A stretch of DNA of 64,000 nt from Mucilaginibacter gracilis (GTDB lineage Bacteria; Bacteroidota; Bacteroidia; Sphingobacteriales; Sphingobacteriaceae). The first letter of the stretch is position 1; the number at the start of each line of letters is the position of its first letter. Shown here in pieces: positions 14,545-24,437 of this stretch. The stretch covers positions 310,001-374,000 of the forward strand of contig NZ_RBKU01000001.1 of NCBI RefSeq assembly GCF_003633615.1, written 5' to 3'. The notes beneath the pieces are model-generated. The model saw nothing but the letters and a program-made list of their open reading frames with translations. It was not told the DNA's origin and searched no databases. The translations under genes and the position numbers were made by a program.

Positions 14545-15741
14545 ATGAGCACTACATCAAACAACACACAAGCACCCCTCGGCATGATACAAACCATGCG
14601 TTGGTATGGTCCTAACGATCCTGTTTCACTGGCAGACATACGCCAGGCGGGTTGCACGGGCATAGTATCTGCCCTGCACCATATACCTAATGGCCAGGTT
14701 TGGCCTGTTGAAGAAATAAAAATACGCCAGCAAATAATAGAAGCTGCCGGAATGATTTGGAACGTTGTTGAAAGCGTACCCGTACACGAAGCCATTAAAA
14801 CGCAAACCCAGGGCTTTGAGCAATACATTGAAAACTACAAGCAATCGCTTATTAACCTGGCGCACTGCGGCATTAATATAGTTACTTATAACTTTATGCC
14901 TGTGTTGGATTGGACCCGTACCGATTTGGCTTATACGGTTGAAGATGGCTCTAAAGCACTCCGCTTTGAAAAAGCTGCATTTATTGCCTTTGAGGTTTTT
15001 ATGTTAAAACGCAAAGGTGCCGAACAAGCTTATACCGCCGATGAGCTGCAACGCGCTAAAAGCCGTTTTGATGCCATGAGCGATGATGAAAAACTGCTAT
15101 TGCAACGTAACATTATAGCCGGATTACCGGGCAGCGAAGAGAGTTTCACACTCGAACAATTTCAGCAGGCACTGGATGCTTACCAGGGCATTGATGCCGA
15201 TAAACTGCGCAGCAATCTCATTTACTTTTTACAGCAAATTATGCCTGTTGCCGATGAGCACGAAGTAAAAATGGTAATACACCCCGACGATCCGCCGTAT
15301 CCAATTTTAGGATTACCGCGCGTGGTAAGCACCAAAGCCGATATTGATGCCCTTGTTAAAGCCGTGCCATCGTTAAACAATGGCTTATGTTTTTGCACCG
15401 GCTCGTTTGGTGTTAGGCCCGATAATGATATGCCTGCCATGGTGCGCCACTTTGCCGATAGGATTAACTTTGTACACCTGCGCAGCACCAAACGTAACGA
15501 ACACGGCGACTTTTACGAAGATAACCACCTGGAAGGCGATGTACCTATGTACGATGTGGTGAAAGAGTTGGTACACGTAATGCAAACCCGCAAACTTAGC
15601 ATCCCCATGCGGCCAGATCACGGCCACCAAATGCTTGACGATTTGAAAAAGAAAACCAATCCCGGTTATTCGGCTATTGGCCGCCTGCGTGGTTTAGCAG
15701 AGTTACGCGGTTTGGAGTTTGGGATATTGAAAGCGTTATAG
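14545..15741 (+). CDS. uxuA: Mannonate dehydratase
   Basis: 398 aa, the usual family length. The N-terminus [23 protein letters not shown] and the blocks [60 protein letters not shown] and [11 protein letters not shown] are those of UxuA. UxuA dehydrates D-mannonate to 2-keto-3-deoxygluconate in glucuronate breakdown, with a divalent metal held by Cys/His/Asp residues visible in these blocks. It stands alone here; the other hexuronate genes are not in the window. Its leader carries a tandem ATCGGTGAAATCA repeat. Confidence 0.93.
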   Translation: MSTTSNNTQAPLGMIQTMRWYGPNDPVSLADIRQAGCTGIVSALHHIPNGQVWPVEEIKIRQQIIEAAGMIWNVVESVPVHEAIKTQTQGFEQYIENYKQSLINLAHCGINIVTYNFMPVLDWTRTDLAYTVEDGSKALRFEKAAFIAFEVFMLKRKGAEQAYTADELQRAKSRFDAMSDDEKLLLQRNIIAGLPGSEESFTLEQFQQALDAYQGIDADKLRSNLIYFLQQIMPVADEHEVKMVIHPDDPPYPILGLPRVVSTKADIDALVKAVPSLNNGLCFCTGSFGVRPDNDMPAMVRHFADRINFVHLRSTKRNEHGDFYEDNHLEGDVPMYDVVKELVHVMQTRKLSIPMRPDHGHQMLDDLKKKTNPGYSAIGRLRGLAELRGLEFGILKAL

Positions 15742-15758
15742 AACTGTTTATAGCTATT

Positions 15759-15789
15759 ACATTGAGCTAATTTTAAATTAGCTCAATGT
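15759..15789. terminator. Hairpin between the convergent uxuA and histidine kinase genes
   Basis: ACATTGAGCTAAT (15759-15771) and ATTAGCTCAATGT (15777-15789) with a 5-nt loop. It overlaps the kinase stop codon. No clear T-run follows on either strand, so intrinsic terminator function is uncertain. Confidence 0.45.
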
Positions 15790-17684
15790 ACATTTAAAAA
15801 TATTTTGAAGGTGCTGCCTTTATCAACCTGGCTTTCTACCTCCATTTTGCCGCCCATTGCTTCAACCTGGTTTTTGGTTATAAACAACCCAATGCCGCGG
15901 GCATCTTTATTACCGTGAAAGGTTTTATACATACCAAATATTTTATCGCCGTTTCTTTCCAGGTCAATGCCTAATCCGTTATCCTGTATTGATAAAACAA
16001 CAAAATTACCCATACGCTTTGCAAATACCTCAATAACCAACTGCCGAGCGGGCGAACGGTATTTGATGGCATTGGTTAGGGTATTCAATAAAACACTATC
16101 TATATACGCAGGAAAACCTTTAATTTCCTCATCCGGATCTACATTATTAATACAAATACCGTTTGCACCGCTTAACAAAGCATTAATGCTACCAATGGCA
16201 CCATTTACCGCCGACCACAGATTAAGCGTTTTCAAGCTTTCTTCGAGATTGGTATTTATGGCAACTACCTCATTTAAATGTGTAATGGTTTCCTGTAAGT
16301 TTGATGCCGCATCGTTCAACATCCCGAAAATCTCCCTGCGAGACTCTTCGTTGTCTTCGGTTTTAATATAATCAAGCAACATTTTCAAATTACTTGAATG
16401 CGACCGCAAATTGTGCGACACAATGTGAGCAAAATTGAGAAGGCGTTTGTTTTGATCGTTAGTTAAATCGAGCACCGCCTTAACTTCGTTTTCAACGGCT
16501 TTAATTTTGCTAATATCTGTCCCCACACCTAAATAACCGGTTATTTGGCCTTGCTGGTTTTTTATACCAGTAACAATTAACTGAACCGGGAAGTGCGTGC
16601 CATCTTTTCGTACATAAGTCCATTCGCGGGTTTCAAAACGGCCCTGTTTTACAAATTCAACAAAAACATCAAAACCACGAATATCTTTTCCAAAAAGCAG
16701 AGTAAGTTCATTTGATCTTTCCTCTATTTCTTCGGCTGTATGCAGTACAGCCGGAGTAAATTTACCCACAAGATCTTGAGCAGTATAGCCAAGCAAGTTT
16801 TCGGAACCTTTGTTTATTGACGTAATGATGCCATCTAAATTGGTGCTTAAAATTGAAACCTGGGAACTACCTTCTAAAATTGCTTGCAACTTTGAAACTA
16901 CGTTTTGCAATTTCTCTTCGGCAGCTTTTCGCTGGCTTATATCTGTAATTTGCGATATACAGTACAGGGGGTTGCCTTTTCTATCTTTCACCAACGAAAC
17001 AGCCAGAATTGTCCAAAGAATATGCCCATTTTTATGGAAATACCGTTTTTCCATGTGGTAATGTTCCCTTTGCCCGGCTAATAGTTCGTCCAATAAATAA
17101 AGATCTTTGTTTAAGTCATCGGGGTGCGTTATATCCTGAAACGTGAGGTTCAATAACTCGTCGGTTGTATAACCAATCATCTCGGTTAGGCAATTGTTTA
17201 CCTTTATCCACTTTCCGGTAATATCAACAAGTGCCATACCTGTAGCGGCGTATTCAAAAGCACCGCGAAAAGCCTGTTCGCTCACACGCAGTTTTTCTTC
17301 AACCACCTTTTGCTCGCTAACATCGCTAACGTGGGCAAAAAAACCAACTACTTCACCATCAACTTTATCAGGGAAATAGTTTACAAAACAAACCATGTTT
17401 TTGCCGCCGGGTGTTTTTAGTTCGCGTTCAAAGCTTTGATTTTCGCCGGCAAGGGCACCTAAAATGTAAGGTAAATTTTGTTCGTAAACCGGCCCCAAAA
17501 GCTGTCTAAGGGTCATTTTATTAACCATTTGCTCGCCGGTTTTACCAAAACAGGTATAATAGCCAGCATTAGCAAAGCGGCAAACAAGGTTTTTGTCCCA
17601 GTAAGCCAACATAATTGTAACATAGTCGGCAACTAAAAGCCCACGCAAATTAGGCTCTACCGCTGCATTTTTTTCGTTCATCAA
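15783..17684 (-). CDS. PAS-domain sensor histidine kinase
   Basis: 633 aa, no membrane segments, so cytoplasmic. About three PAS domains are visible: residues 15-125 (weak), 140-255 (AFEYAATGMALVDITGKWIK, MIGYTTDELL), and 265-395 (LSTNLDGIITSINKG, LLGYTAQDLVGK). The dimerisation/phosphotransfer helix has FAHIVSHNLRSHSSNLKMLL with the SHNLRSH H-box. The ATPase domain shows NALTNAIKYRSP (N box), IQDNGLGID (G1) and ARGIGLFITKNQVEAMGGK (G2). No response regulator lies next to it, so it is an orphan kinase. The ligand is unknown; PAS domains of this kind may sense redox, light or small molecules. Confidence 0.85.
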   Translation of the reverse strand: MMNEKNAAVEPNLRGLLVADYVTIMLAYWDKNLVCRFANAGYYTCFGKTGEQMVNKMTLRQLLGPVYEQNLPYILGALAGENQSFERELKTPGGKNMVCFVNYFPDKVDGEVVGFFAHVSDVSEQKVVEEKLRVSEQAFRGAFEYAATGMALVDITGKWIKVNNCLTEMIGYTTDELLNLTFQDITHPDDLNKDLYLLDELLAGQREHYHMEKRYFHKNGHILWTILAVSLVKDRKGNPLYCISQITDISQRKAAEEKLQNVVSKLQAILEGSSQVSILSTNLDGIITSINKGSENLLGYTAQDLVGKFTPAVLHTAEEIEERSNELTLLFGKDIRGFDVFVEFVKQGRFETREWTYVRKDGTHFPVQLIVTGIKNQQGQITGYLGVGTDISKIKAVENEVKAVLDLTNDQNKRLLNFAHIVSHNLRSHSSNLKMLLDYIKTEDNEESRREIFGMLNDAASNLQETITHLNEVVAINTNLEESLKTLNLWSAVNGAIGSINALLSGANGICINNVDPDEEIKGFPAYIDSVLLNTLTNAIKYRSPARQLVIEVFAKRMGNFVVLSIQDNGLGIDLERNGDKIFGMYKTFHGNKDARGIGLFITKNQVEAMGGKMEVESQVDKGSTFKIFLNVH

Positions 17685-17762
17685 TAGGTAAATTATTAAT
17701 GCAAATCAATGATAATCAATCACATCAATAGTGAATAAATATCGTTGTTTTGTGGATTGCTG

Positions 17763-19148
17763 TTACTTCCCGTTTATCTCCTTCTCCATCCATTGCTTAC
17801 TAAACGATTTTTCGGCAACTTTAGGCATGGTTCTAAAACTTCCCCAGGTTTTTTTAAAAAACATTTTAAGGATAGCATTTTTTGTCCATCCGCCAAAAAA
17901 GTCGGTTAGCTTGCGGCTCATCATGGCCTTTTTCCACATGCCCCAGGCGCGGCCTTCCTTTTTGGTGTTCAATTCTTCTTTTACTGCATCATGCCGGTTA
18001 ATCAGCAACATTTTGTGTATATCAATCTTTACGGGGCAAACTTCAGAGCAAGCACCGCATAGGCTTGAGGCATAGCTCAGGTGTTTAAAATCTTCCATGC
18101 CACGCATGTGCGGCGTTATTACCGAACCTATAGGGCCACTATACGGCGTATTATAAGTGTGCCCGCCAACATTTTTATAAATAGGGCAGGCATTTAAACA
18201 CGCACCGCAACGAATACAGTACAAGCCCTGGCGCTGGTCTTTTTTTGCGAGCAGATTAGTGCGCCCGTTATCCAGCAATATCACATACATTTCTTCGGGG
18301 CCGTCTGTTTCGCCGGGTTGGCGCGGGCCGCTCAAAATTGTATTGTAAACTGTTAAATTTTGCCCGGTACCGTGCGTGGCCAGCAGTGGCCAAAACAAAT
18401 CAAGGTCGGCCATTGATGGGATTATCTTTTCGATACCAACAATAGCAATATGTATTTTAGGGAAAGTGGTGCTTAAACGGGCATTGCCTTCGTTTTCGCT
18501 TATCGCTATGCTACCGGTATCGGCTATCAAAAAGTTAGCGCCGGTAATGCCCACGTCGGCCCTTAAATACTTTTCGCGCAGCAATTCGCGCGCCTTCAAC
18601 ACTATCTGTTCTGATGTAGCATCTGCCGGAGTGCCAAAACGCTCATGAAATAATTTAGCAATATCGTCTTTCGAGAGGTGCATTGCCGGGGTAACAATAT
18701 GGTAGGGCTTTTGGCCAAGCAGCTGTACAATGTATTCGCCCAGGTCGGTTTCTAACGATTCAATATGATTACTTTCCAGAAACTCATTTAAATGAATCTC
18801 TTCTGTAACCATCGATTTGGATTTAACAACCGTTTTAGCATGGGCACGTTTCATTATGGCCAATATTTCGCGCTGTGCCTCGGCTGCATCATTTGCCCAA
18901 ATTACCTTACCACCCCGGCGCTGAAAGTTACCTTCAAACTCAGGCAGTACCTTGTCAAGGTTTTCGATAACTTTCCATTTCACCAAATGGGCCTTGCGCT
19001 TGGCGTTTTCCAGATTGCTGATACGCGATAAACCGCGGCCAACAGCAGTATCATACTTGCCAATATTAAAGTTAATAATGCGGCGGTGATCTGTATCAAA
19101 TACCTTATTTTCCGATGCAACTACAAATTCTTCCGCGATGGTTTTCAT
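17763..19148 (-). CDS. lutB: Lactate utilisation iron-sulfur protein LutB
   Basis: 461 aa from the ATG at 19146-19148 (MKTIAEEFVVASENKV); the open frame continues 29 codons upstream without family similarity. The N-terminal LUD domain runs to about residue 300 (SKSMVTEEIHLNEFLE, GITGANFLIADTGSI). It is followed by two 4Fe-4S clusters, CIRCGACLNACPIY and CGACSEVCPVKIDI, and a helical C-terminus. LutB works with LutA and LutC to oxidise L-lactate to pyruvate. LutA and LutC are not next to it in this window, so the complex would be encoded in pieces, or the partner genes are elsewhere. Confidence 0.88.
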   Translation of the reverse strand: MKTIAEEFVVASENKVFDTDHRRIINFNIGKYDTAVGRGLSRISNLENAKRKAHLVKWKVIENLDKVLPEFEGNFQRRGGKVIWANDAAEAQREILAIMKRAHAKTVVKSKSMVTEEIHLNEFLESNHIESLETDLGEYIVQLLGQKPYHIVTPAMHLSKDDIAKLFHERFGTPADATSEQIVLKARELLREKYLRADVGITGANFLIADTGSIAISENEGNARLSTTFPKIHIAIVGIEKIIPSMADLDLFWPLLATHGTGQNLTVYNTILSGPRQPGETDGPEEMYVILLDNGRTNLLAKKDQRQGLYCIRCGACLNACPIYKNVGGHTYNTPYSGPIGSVITPHMRGMEDFKHLSYASSLCGACSEVCPVKIDIHKMLLINRHDAVKEELNTKKEGRAWGMWKKAMMSRKLTDFFGGWTKNAILKMFFKKTWGSFRTMPKVAEKSFSKQWMEKEINGK

Positions 19149-19193
19149 ATTAGCTAAAATAACATTTTTGTATAGAAAAGGTTGTTGAATGAT

Positions 19194-19233
19194 CAACAAA
19201 AATGTCATCCCATGTTTGGCACAGGATGACATC
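19194..19233 (-). terminator. Terminator after the M28 peptidase gene
   Basis: On the minus strand ATGTCATCC pairs with GGATGACAT around a 13-nt loop and is followed by TTTTTGTTG. It lies about 45 bp past the peptidase stop. Confidence 0.6.
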
Positions 19234-19277
19234 ACAATAACTACGGGTTTAAAATTCGGATATTATAGATCAAAAAA

Positions 19278-20804
19278 TTACTTCACATCAACAACGGGCC
19301 GCTTGTCGCGGTTGGCCAGTTCCCACCCGGTATAAAATACAAGCTGGGCACGTTTAGCCAGCAACGCGAAGTTAATTTTGCTCACCTCGTCGCCGGGTTG
19401 GTGATAGTCGGCATGTACGCCATTGAAATAAAAAATAATAGGTACGCCATGCTTGGCGAAGTTGTAATGATCTGAGCGGTAATAAAACCTGTTAGGATCG
19501 TTGGGATCGTCGTACTTATAATCCAAAACCAGGTTGGTATAAAGTTTATTGGCAGCCTCGTTAATGTTATGCAACTCGGAACTTAGCATGCCTGAGCCTA
19601 TAGCGTACACGTAATTGGCCGAATCTGGCTTACCAATATAATCAAAACCCACGCGGCCAATCATATCAATATTAAGATCGGTTATGGTATTAGCTAACGG
19701 AAAAACCGGATGATCTGTATAGTACTCAGATCCTAATAACCCTTTTTCTTCGCCCACGTTACCTAAAAACAAAATGCTGCGGCGCGGGCCATGTCCGTCT
19801 TTTTTTGCCTTGGCAAAAGCCCGGGCAATTTCTAAAATAGCAGTTGTGCCCGATCCATCATCATCAGCACCGTTATTTACCTTATCGGTGCCGGTTTTGG
19901 TTAAGCCGATATGATCGTAATGTGCAGAAAACACCAATACCTCGTTCTTTAAATCGGTACCCGGTAAATAGCCCAGTACATCAACCGCTTTTGCAGGGGT
20001 ACTTGTGGTACTTATAGTGGCAGCTATATCGGCTTTAATGTTTTGGTTTGGTTGTGCAGCATCTGCGGTGCCTTTTAATGCATCAACTGTTTTACCCAGG
20101 TTGATTAATAACTGATTGGCAACCTCGGGAGTAACGTAAAATACCGGCGCAAGTATGGCGGCAGGCTTATCGGGCTTAAGCCCCATGCGCGGTACATTGG
20201 CCCCCGCCATGCGCGGACTTTTTAGCATAGCGGCAACGTTTGTTGCTGTTGCTATAATAAACGATGGCGTTTGGCTTTGGATAAGTGCTATCCGGCGGGT
20301 AATATTTTGCGGTGTTTCGCCGTCGTTTATTAATAAAACTGCCTTGCCGGTAACGTTAGTGGCACCAAGCTCGGCGGCTACATCACCACCTATTTTGTGG
20401 CCTATAAAAACTATTTCTTTAGCCGAAAAGTTATTGTCGGTAGTGGTACCGGTAGTGTATGCGCCTGTATAAAAATCTTTTTTATAAGTGTATGCTGTAC
20501 CATTAACCGAGAACGACTTTACGTTATACGAAGTTTCAATTAGCGGCACATCCTGAAAATACGATCCATTTACCGGAGCCTGCAAACCCAATTTTTTAAA
20601 CTCGGCCGCTATGTAATTTGCCGCCATAGTTGCGCCCGGCCTACCCGTTTCGCGCCCTTCAAAAGCATCGGATGCTATAATGCTAAGGTGTTTTTTAGCA
20701 TCTTGGGCAGTAATAAGCTTAGCGTATTTTATTGCTGTAGGGTTTTGCGCATATGCACAAGCCGAAAATAACAAGGCCGCTAATGCGGTGTTTATTTTTT
20801 TCAT
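19278..20804 (-). CDS. Exported M28-family metallopeptidase
   Basis: 508 aa. The signal peptide MKKINTALAALLFSACAYAQ ends in a Bacteroidota-type AYAQ cleavage site. A PA-like insert lies at about 90-260. Zinc ligands of the M28 catalytic domain are visible: His/Asp in FSAHYDHIG, Asp in NGADDDGSGTTAILE, Glu-Glu in GNVGEEKGLLGSEYY, Asp in LNIDMIGRVG, and His in YRSDHYNFAKHG. It is an aminopeptidase-type enzyme acting in the periplasm or outside the cell. It is monocistronic, with a terminator behind it. The exact substrate is unknown. Confidence 0.9.
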   Translation of the reverse strand: MKKINTALAALLFSACAYAQNPTAIKYAKLITAQDAKKHLSIIASDAFEGRETGRPGATMAANYIAAEFKKLGLQAPVNGSYFQDVPLIETSYNVKSFSVNGTAYTYKKDFYTGAYTTGTTTDNNFSAKEIVFIGHKIGGDVAAELGATNVTGKAVLLINDGETPQNITRRIALIQSQTPSFIIATATNVAAMLKSPRMAGANVPRMGLKPDKPAAILAPVFYVTPEVANQLLINLGKTVDALKGTADAAQPNQNIKADIAATISTTSTPAKAVDVLGYLPGTDLKNEVLVFSAHYDHIGLTKTGTDKVNNGADDDGSGTTAILEIARAFAKAKKDGHGPRRSILFLGNVGEEKGLLGSEYYTDHPVFPLANTITDLNIDMIGRVGFDYIGKPDSANYVYAIGSGMLSSELHNINEAANKLYTNLVLDYKYDDPNDPNRFYYRSDHYNFAKHGVPIIFYFNGVHADYHQPGDEVSKINFALLAKRAQLVFYTGWELANRDKRPVVDVK

Positions 20805-20832
20805 TAGGTATGATATTTATGGGTCAGTTAAT

Positions 20833-20855
20833 ACTGCGCCGGTGTGCAGCGCAGT
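20833..20855. repeat. Hairpin between rpiB and the M28 peptidase gene
   Basis: ACTGCGC (20833-20839) and GCGCAGT (20849-20855) with a 9-nt loop. It is downstream of rpiB on the minus strand, without a T-run, so it could be mRNA 3'-end structure. Confidence 0.4.
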
Positions 20856-20907
20856 AAATTATTGCGATAGCTAATTTAGCAATTGATTTTAATAAAAAGC
20901 TATTGCC

Positions 20908-21339
20908 TTAGCACAACATTTTATTTACACGGTTGGCATGGCGGCCTCCTTCAAATTCTGTTGTAAAAAATGTTTCGATAATACGCTGTGCAAGCTCAAA
21001 CGATATAAAACGCTCGGGAATGCATACGATGTTGGCGTTGTTATGCTTGCGTGCAAGGCTGGCCAATTCCTCGTTCCAGCAAATAGCCGCGCGTATTCCC
21101 TGGTGCTTGTTGGCGGTAATGGCCACACCGTTTGCACTTCCGCAAACCAATATGCCCAAGTCAAACTCACCGCTTTCAACGGCCAATGCAACAGGGTGCG
21201 CAAAGTCCGGATAGTCAACCGAGCTGGCATCATAGGTGCCAAAATCTTTTATTTGCTTAACCTTTAAGGTTTGTAATAATTGCTGCTTGTATGCAAAACC
21301 TGCATGGTCGCTGCCAATGGCTATTTTTAGATCGGTCAT
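20908..21339 (-). CDS. rpiB: Ribose-5-phosphate isomerase B
   Basis: 143 aa. Family motifs: IAIGSDHAGFAYKQQL at the N-terminus, DYPDFAHPVA, GILVCGSANGVAITANK (the catalytic Cys/Ser region of the LacAB/RpiB fold), IRAAICWNEELASLARKHNN and ANIVCIPERF. The enzyme interconverts ribose 5-phosphate and ribulose 5-phosphate in the pentose phosphate pathway. Its start codon shares one base with the end of tatC, so the two are co-transcribed. Confidence 0.93.
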   Translation of the reverse strand: MTDLKIAIGSDHAGFAYKQQLLQTLKVKQIKDFGTYDASSVDYPDFAHPVALAVESGEFDLGILVCGSANGVAITANKHQGIRAAICWNEELASLARKHNNANIVCIPERFISFELAQRIIETFFTTEFEGGRHANRVNKMLC

Positions 21340-22202
21340 TATGCTTTACCAAAAAATTCTAATTCTGTTTGTTTTTTCTTGTTCACCACGCGCTTAGCTA
21401 CAATAATGCTAATCTCGTATAAAACGAACAATGGCATACTGATGACCAACATGGTGGTTACATCGGGCGTTGGGGTTACCAGCATGGCAACAATAAGTAT
21501 AATGATGATGGCATATCTGCGCTTTTCGCGCATAAACTTGTCGGTTATAATGCCTATGGTTGCCAGTACAAATATAACTATGGGCAACTGGAAAACCACG
21601 CCGCTAACCAGGGTAAGAGTGGCAACGGAGGTTACGTACGAATCGATAGTGAAAATATTTTCTATATCGGGACTGATCTGGTAATTGGTTAAAAAGTGGA
21701 TAGACAATGGCGCAACCACAAAATAACCAAACAATATACCTAAGAAAAATAAAGCCGAAGCGAAAAATACAAAACCGCTGGCTGCCTTGCGTTCTTTCTC
21801 TAAAAGGGCGGGTTTAACAAACGACCATATTTCCCATAATAGATAGGGAAACCCGCAGGTAATGCCCAGTATTAAGGCAGCGTTAATTTGAAGGGAAAAT
21901 TGCCCGGCCATTTCGTTGCTTTGAAGCTTGCCGGGAATGCTGGTAATACACATGCCATCGCTGTGCAGCAATTGGCCCATATAACACATAAAACGGTAAG
22001 TAGCAAAACTCGGGGTTTTGGGGCCCATAATGATCTTTTGCCATATATCATCAAAAAAGTAGAACGCCAAACCTCCAAAAACAATTACTGCTACCGCCGC
22101 CCTAATGAGGTGCCATCTCAACACTTCAAGGTGATCGAAAAACGACATTTCGCCTTCCATGCTTTTTGCTTTGCCCCTTATGGCATCTAATATTTTACTC
22201 AT
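21339..22202 (-). CDS. tatC: Sec-independent protein translocase TatC
   Basis: 287 aa with six predicted membrane helices. The N-terminal cytoplasmic motif SFFDHLEVLRWHLIRA holds the conserved Glu that recognises twin-arginine signals. The long first periplasmic loop contains a Cys-bearing insertion (RFMCYMGQLLHSDGMCIT) typical of Bacteroidota TatC. Later motifs are FPYLLWEIWSFVKPALLEKE, GILFGYFVVAPLSIHFL and AMLVTPTPDVTTMLVISMPL. TatC docks folded Tat substrates; tatA is not in the window. It is coupled to rpiB. Confidence 0.93.
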   Translation of the reverse strand: MSKILDAIRGKAKSMEGEMSFFDHLEVLRWHLIRAAVAVIVFGGLAFYFFDDIWQKIIMGPKTPSFATYRFMCYMGQLLHSDGMCITSIPGKLQSNEMAGQFSLQINAALILGITCGFPYLLWEIWSFVKPALLEKERKAASGFVFFASALFFLGILFGYFVVAPLSIHFLTNYQISPDIENIFTIDSYVTSVATLTLVSGVVFQLPIVIFVLATIGIITDKFMREKRRYAIIIILIVAMLVTPTPDVTTMLVISMPLFVLYEISIIVAKRVVNKKKQTELEFFGKA

Positions 22203-22211
22203 ATGTGTATT

Positions 22212-22263
22212 AAAAACAAAAGTACCATTCTTAATTATAGTTCTATAACGTAGAATGGTACTT
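22212..22263 (-). terminator. Terminator after accC
   Basis: On the minus strand AAGTACCATTCT (22263-22252) pairs with AGAATGGTACTT (22231-22220), with a small inner hairpin in the loop, followed by TTGTTTTTAA. It sits between accC and tatC and ends the fatty-acid cluster transcript. Confidence 0.65.
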
Positions 22264-22290
22264 ACGGTTTAAGTTATCGTTATGGTTTTA

Positions 22291-23634
22291 TTAGTCTTCC
22301 GAAAATTCAAAAGTTTCCATAAACTTGGTGGTAAAGTTACCGGCCCTAAAATTTGGATCTTTTAAAAGTTTTAAGTGAAAAGGTATGGTAGTTTTAACAC
22401 CTTCTATCACAAATTCGCCAAGGGCGCGCTCCATTGTGCTTAACGCTTCTTCGCGGGTTTGAGCCATGCAGATAACCTTAGCTATCATCGAATCGTAATT
22501 GGGTGGTATTACATAACCGGTGTAAACATGGGTGTCAATACGCACACCATGGCCGCCCGGCGAATGGAAATTGGTTATTTTACCCGGCGAAGGCCTAAAG
22601 TTATTAAACGGGTCTTCGGCATTAATACGGCACTCAATGGCGTGCATAGTTGGCTCATAGTTTCTGCCAGATATGGGCACGCCCGATGCTACTTTAATTT
22701 GCTCTTTTATCAAATCAAAGTTAATTACCTCTTCGGTAACAGGGTGTTCAACCTGTATACGGGTATTCATTTCCATAAAATAGAAATTCCTATCCTTATC
22801 AACTAAAAATTCAACCGTGCCAGCACCCTCGTATTTTACGGCTTTAGCACCTTTTATAGCAGCCTCACCCATTTTTTTACGGAGTTTTTCTGTCATAAAT
22901 GGCGAAGGTGCTTCTTCTACCAGCTTTTGATGGCGGCGTTGTATTGAGCAATCACGCTCAGATAAATGGCACACTTTGCCATACTGGTCGCCTACAATTT
23001 GTATCTCAATGTGGCGCGGATCAACAACATATTTTTCCAGGTACAAACCATCGTTGCCAAAGGCCGCTCCCGATTCGGCTTTGGCCGAATCCCAGGCTGG
23101 TTCAAATTCGCTGTCTTTCCAAACTACGCGCATACCGCGGCCACCGCCACCGGCAGTTGCTTTGAGTATTACAGGGTAGCCAATTTTGTTTGCTATTGCA
23201 ATGCCTTCTTTAATATCGTTAACCAAGCCCTTTGAACCGGGAATGGTTGGCACACCGGCTTTTTCCATAGTGGCTTTAGCCGAAGCTTTATCGCCCATGG
23301 CGTTTATCTGATCGGCGGTAGCACCAATAAATTTGATATTGTATTCGGCGCAAATAGCCGAAAACTTTGCATTCTCCGAAAGGAAACCATAACCGGGATG
23401 TATAGCATCGGCATTGGTTAACTCGGCGGCAGAAATGATATTGGGAATGTTTAAATACGAATCGCGGCTTGGCGGCGGACCGATACACACGGCCTCATCG
23501 GCAAAACGAACATGAAGGCTATCACGATCTGCTGTTGAGTATACAGCAACAGTTTTAATGCCCATCTCTTTACAAGTACGAATAATTCGCAGGGCAATTT
23601 CACCGCGGTTAGCTATCAATATTTTTTTAAACAT
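22291..23634 (-). CDS. accC: Biotin carboxylase subunit of acetyl-CoA carboxylase
   Basis: 447 aa from the ATG at 23632-23634 ([18 protein letters not shown]); the open frame has 10 more codons upstream. The ATP-grasp enzyme motifs are complete: [27 protein letters not shown] (glycine-rich loop), [58 protein letters not shown] and the C-terminal [16 protein letters not shown]. It carboxylates the biotin on AccB. It is last in the cluster. The 131-bp gap to accB holds a large imperfect inverted repeat, so its expression may be uncoupled in part. Confidence 0.95.
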   Translation of the reverse strand: MFKKILIANRGEIALRIIRTCKEMGIKTVAVYSTADRDSLHVRFADEAVCIGPPPSRDSYLNIPNIISAAELTNADAIHPGYGFLSENAKFSAICAEYNIKFIGATADQINAMGDKASAKATMEKAGVPTIPGSKGLVNDIKEGIAIANKIGYPVILKATAGGGGRGMRVVWKDSEFEPAWDSAKAESGAAFGNDGLYLEKYVVDPRHIEIQIVGDQYGKVCHLSERDCSIQRRHQKLVEEAPSPFMTEKLRKKMGEAAIKGAKAVKYEGAGTVEFLVDKDRNFYFMEMNTRIQVEHPVTEEVINFDLIKEQIKVASGVPISGRNYEPTMHAIECRINAEDPFNNFRPSPGKITNFHSPGGHGVRIDTHVYTGYVIPPNYDSMIAKVICMAQTREEALSTMERALGEFVIEGVKTTIPFHLKLLKDPNFRAGNFTTKFMETFEFSED

Positions 23635-23665
23635 ATTATTATTAGCTAATGTGTTTGTTGTCATG

Positions 23666-23766
23666 ATTTAGTTATTGAGTTATTGGGTTATTGAGTTAAT
23701 AGTTAAAAGGATTATCAGGTCATAAAAAATAATAACCTAATAACCAATAACTTAGTAACTAAATAC
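23666..23766. repeat. Large imperfect inverted repeat between accB and accC
   Basis: A left arm of TTATTGAG/TTATTGGG-type units (23666-23700) pairs imperfectly with a right arm of AATAACC/CAATAACTTAG units (23728-23766). Within each arm the 8-9 bp unit recurs. It may be a dispersed repeat of the genome or an mRNA processing hairpin. Confidence 0.55.
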
Positions 23767-24230
23767 TAAACCGGCTCAACCAAAAACAAAGGTTGGTCGT
23801 ATTCAACCGGCGATGCATTATCAACCAGTATTTTAACTATACGGCCGGCAACTTCCGACTCGATTTCGTTAAACAGTTTCATTGCTTCGATAATGCAGGT
23901 CACGTTGCCTACAGCTATCTCGTCGCCAACGTTTACAAACAGCGGTTTATCAGGGCCGGCCGAACGGTAAAATGTACCTATCATGGGCGACCTTACTGTA
24001 ATATATTTTGAAGTATCGGGACCAACCGGGGCAACGGGTGCGGTTTCGGCAGGTGCAGAGGCTACAGGAGCGGCAACCGGTGCTGCTGCAAGTGGCACAG
24101 TTGCGTGTACTACTGTTGGTGCCTGGTTGGTTTTAATTGTGATCTTGAAATCCTCTTGCTCAATTGCAACTTCGTTTACGCCCGATTTGGCAACGAAGCG
24201 GATAAGTTCCTGAATTTGTTTAATATCCAT
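23766..24230 (-). CDS. accB: Biotin carboxyl carrier protein of acetyl-CoA carboxylase
   Basis: 154 aa. The N-terminal helical part ([20 protein letters not shown]) is followed by an Ala/Pro/Val-rich linker (about 40-75) and the biotinyl domain, with the biotinylated Lys in [13 protein letters not shown] at about residue 118. It carries the carboxyl group between AccC and the carboxyltransferase. It lies in the same direction as fabH and accC. The 207-bp gap upstream holds repeats. Confidence 0.94.
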   Translation of the reverse strand: MDIKQIQELIRFVAKSGVNEVAIEQEDFKITIKTNQAPTVVHATVPLAAAPVAAPVASAPAETAPVAPVGPDTSKYITVRSPMIGTFYRSAGPDKPLFVNVGDEIAVGNVTCIIEAMKLFNEIESEVAGRIVKILVDNASPVEYDQPLFLVEPV

Positions 24231-24263
24231 TGATTAGGTATGTGGGTGTTTTGGATAAAGTTA

Positions 24264-24437
24264 TATTTTAATGTGCAAATATGCGTATTTTGATGTGCGA
24301 AAATGCAAATGTGCCCATGCGTAAATGCTTTTTATTTACTGATATTTATTTTGACAGACCTCTGTTTATAATGTTTAAATGTACAACATTGTTTCATATC
24401 ATTTGCACGTGTACACGTTAGCGCATTTGTACATTTA
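24264..24437. repeat. AATGTGCAAAT-type repeat region between fabH and accB
   Basis: Several related words lie here: AATGTGCAAATATGCG, GATGTGCGAAAATGCAAATG, and in the opposite sense CATTTGCACGTG and GCATTTGTACATTT. The same words occur after egtD. No open reading frame is convincing. It appears to be a degenerate dispersed repeat. Confidence 0.5.

Noticed and set aside
23666..23766. CRISPR array
   Set aside because: The repeated TTATTGAG-type units are contiguous and inverted, with no unique spacers and no cas genes in the window.
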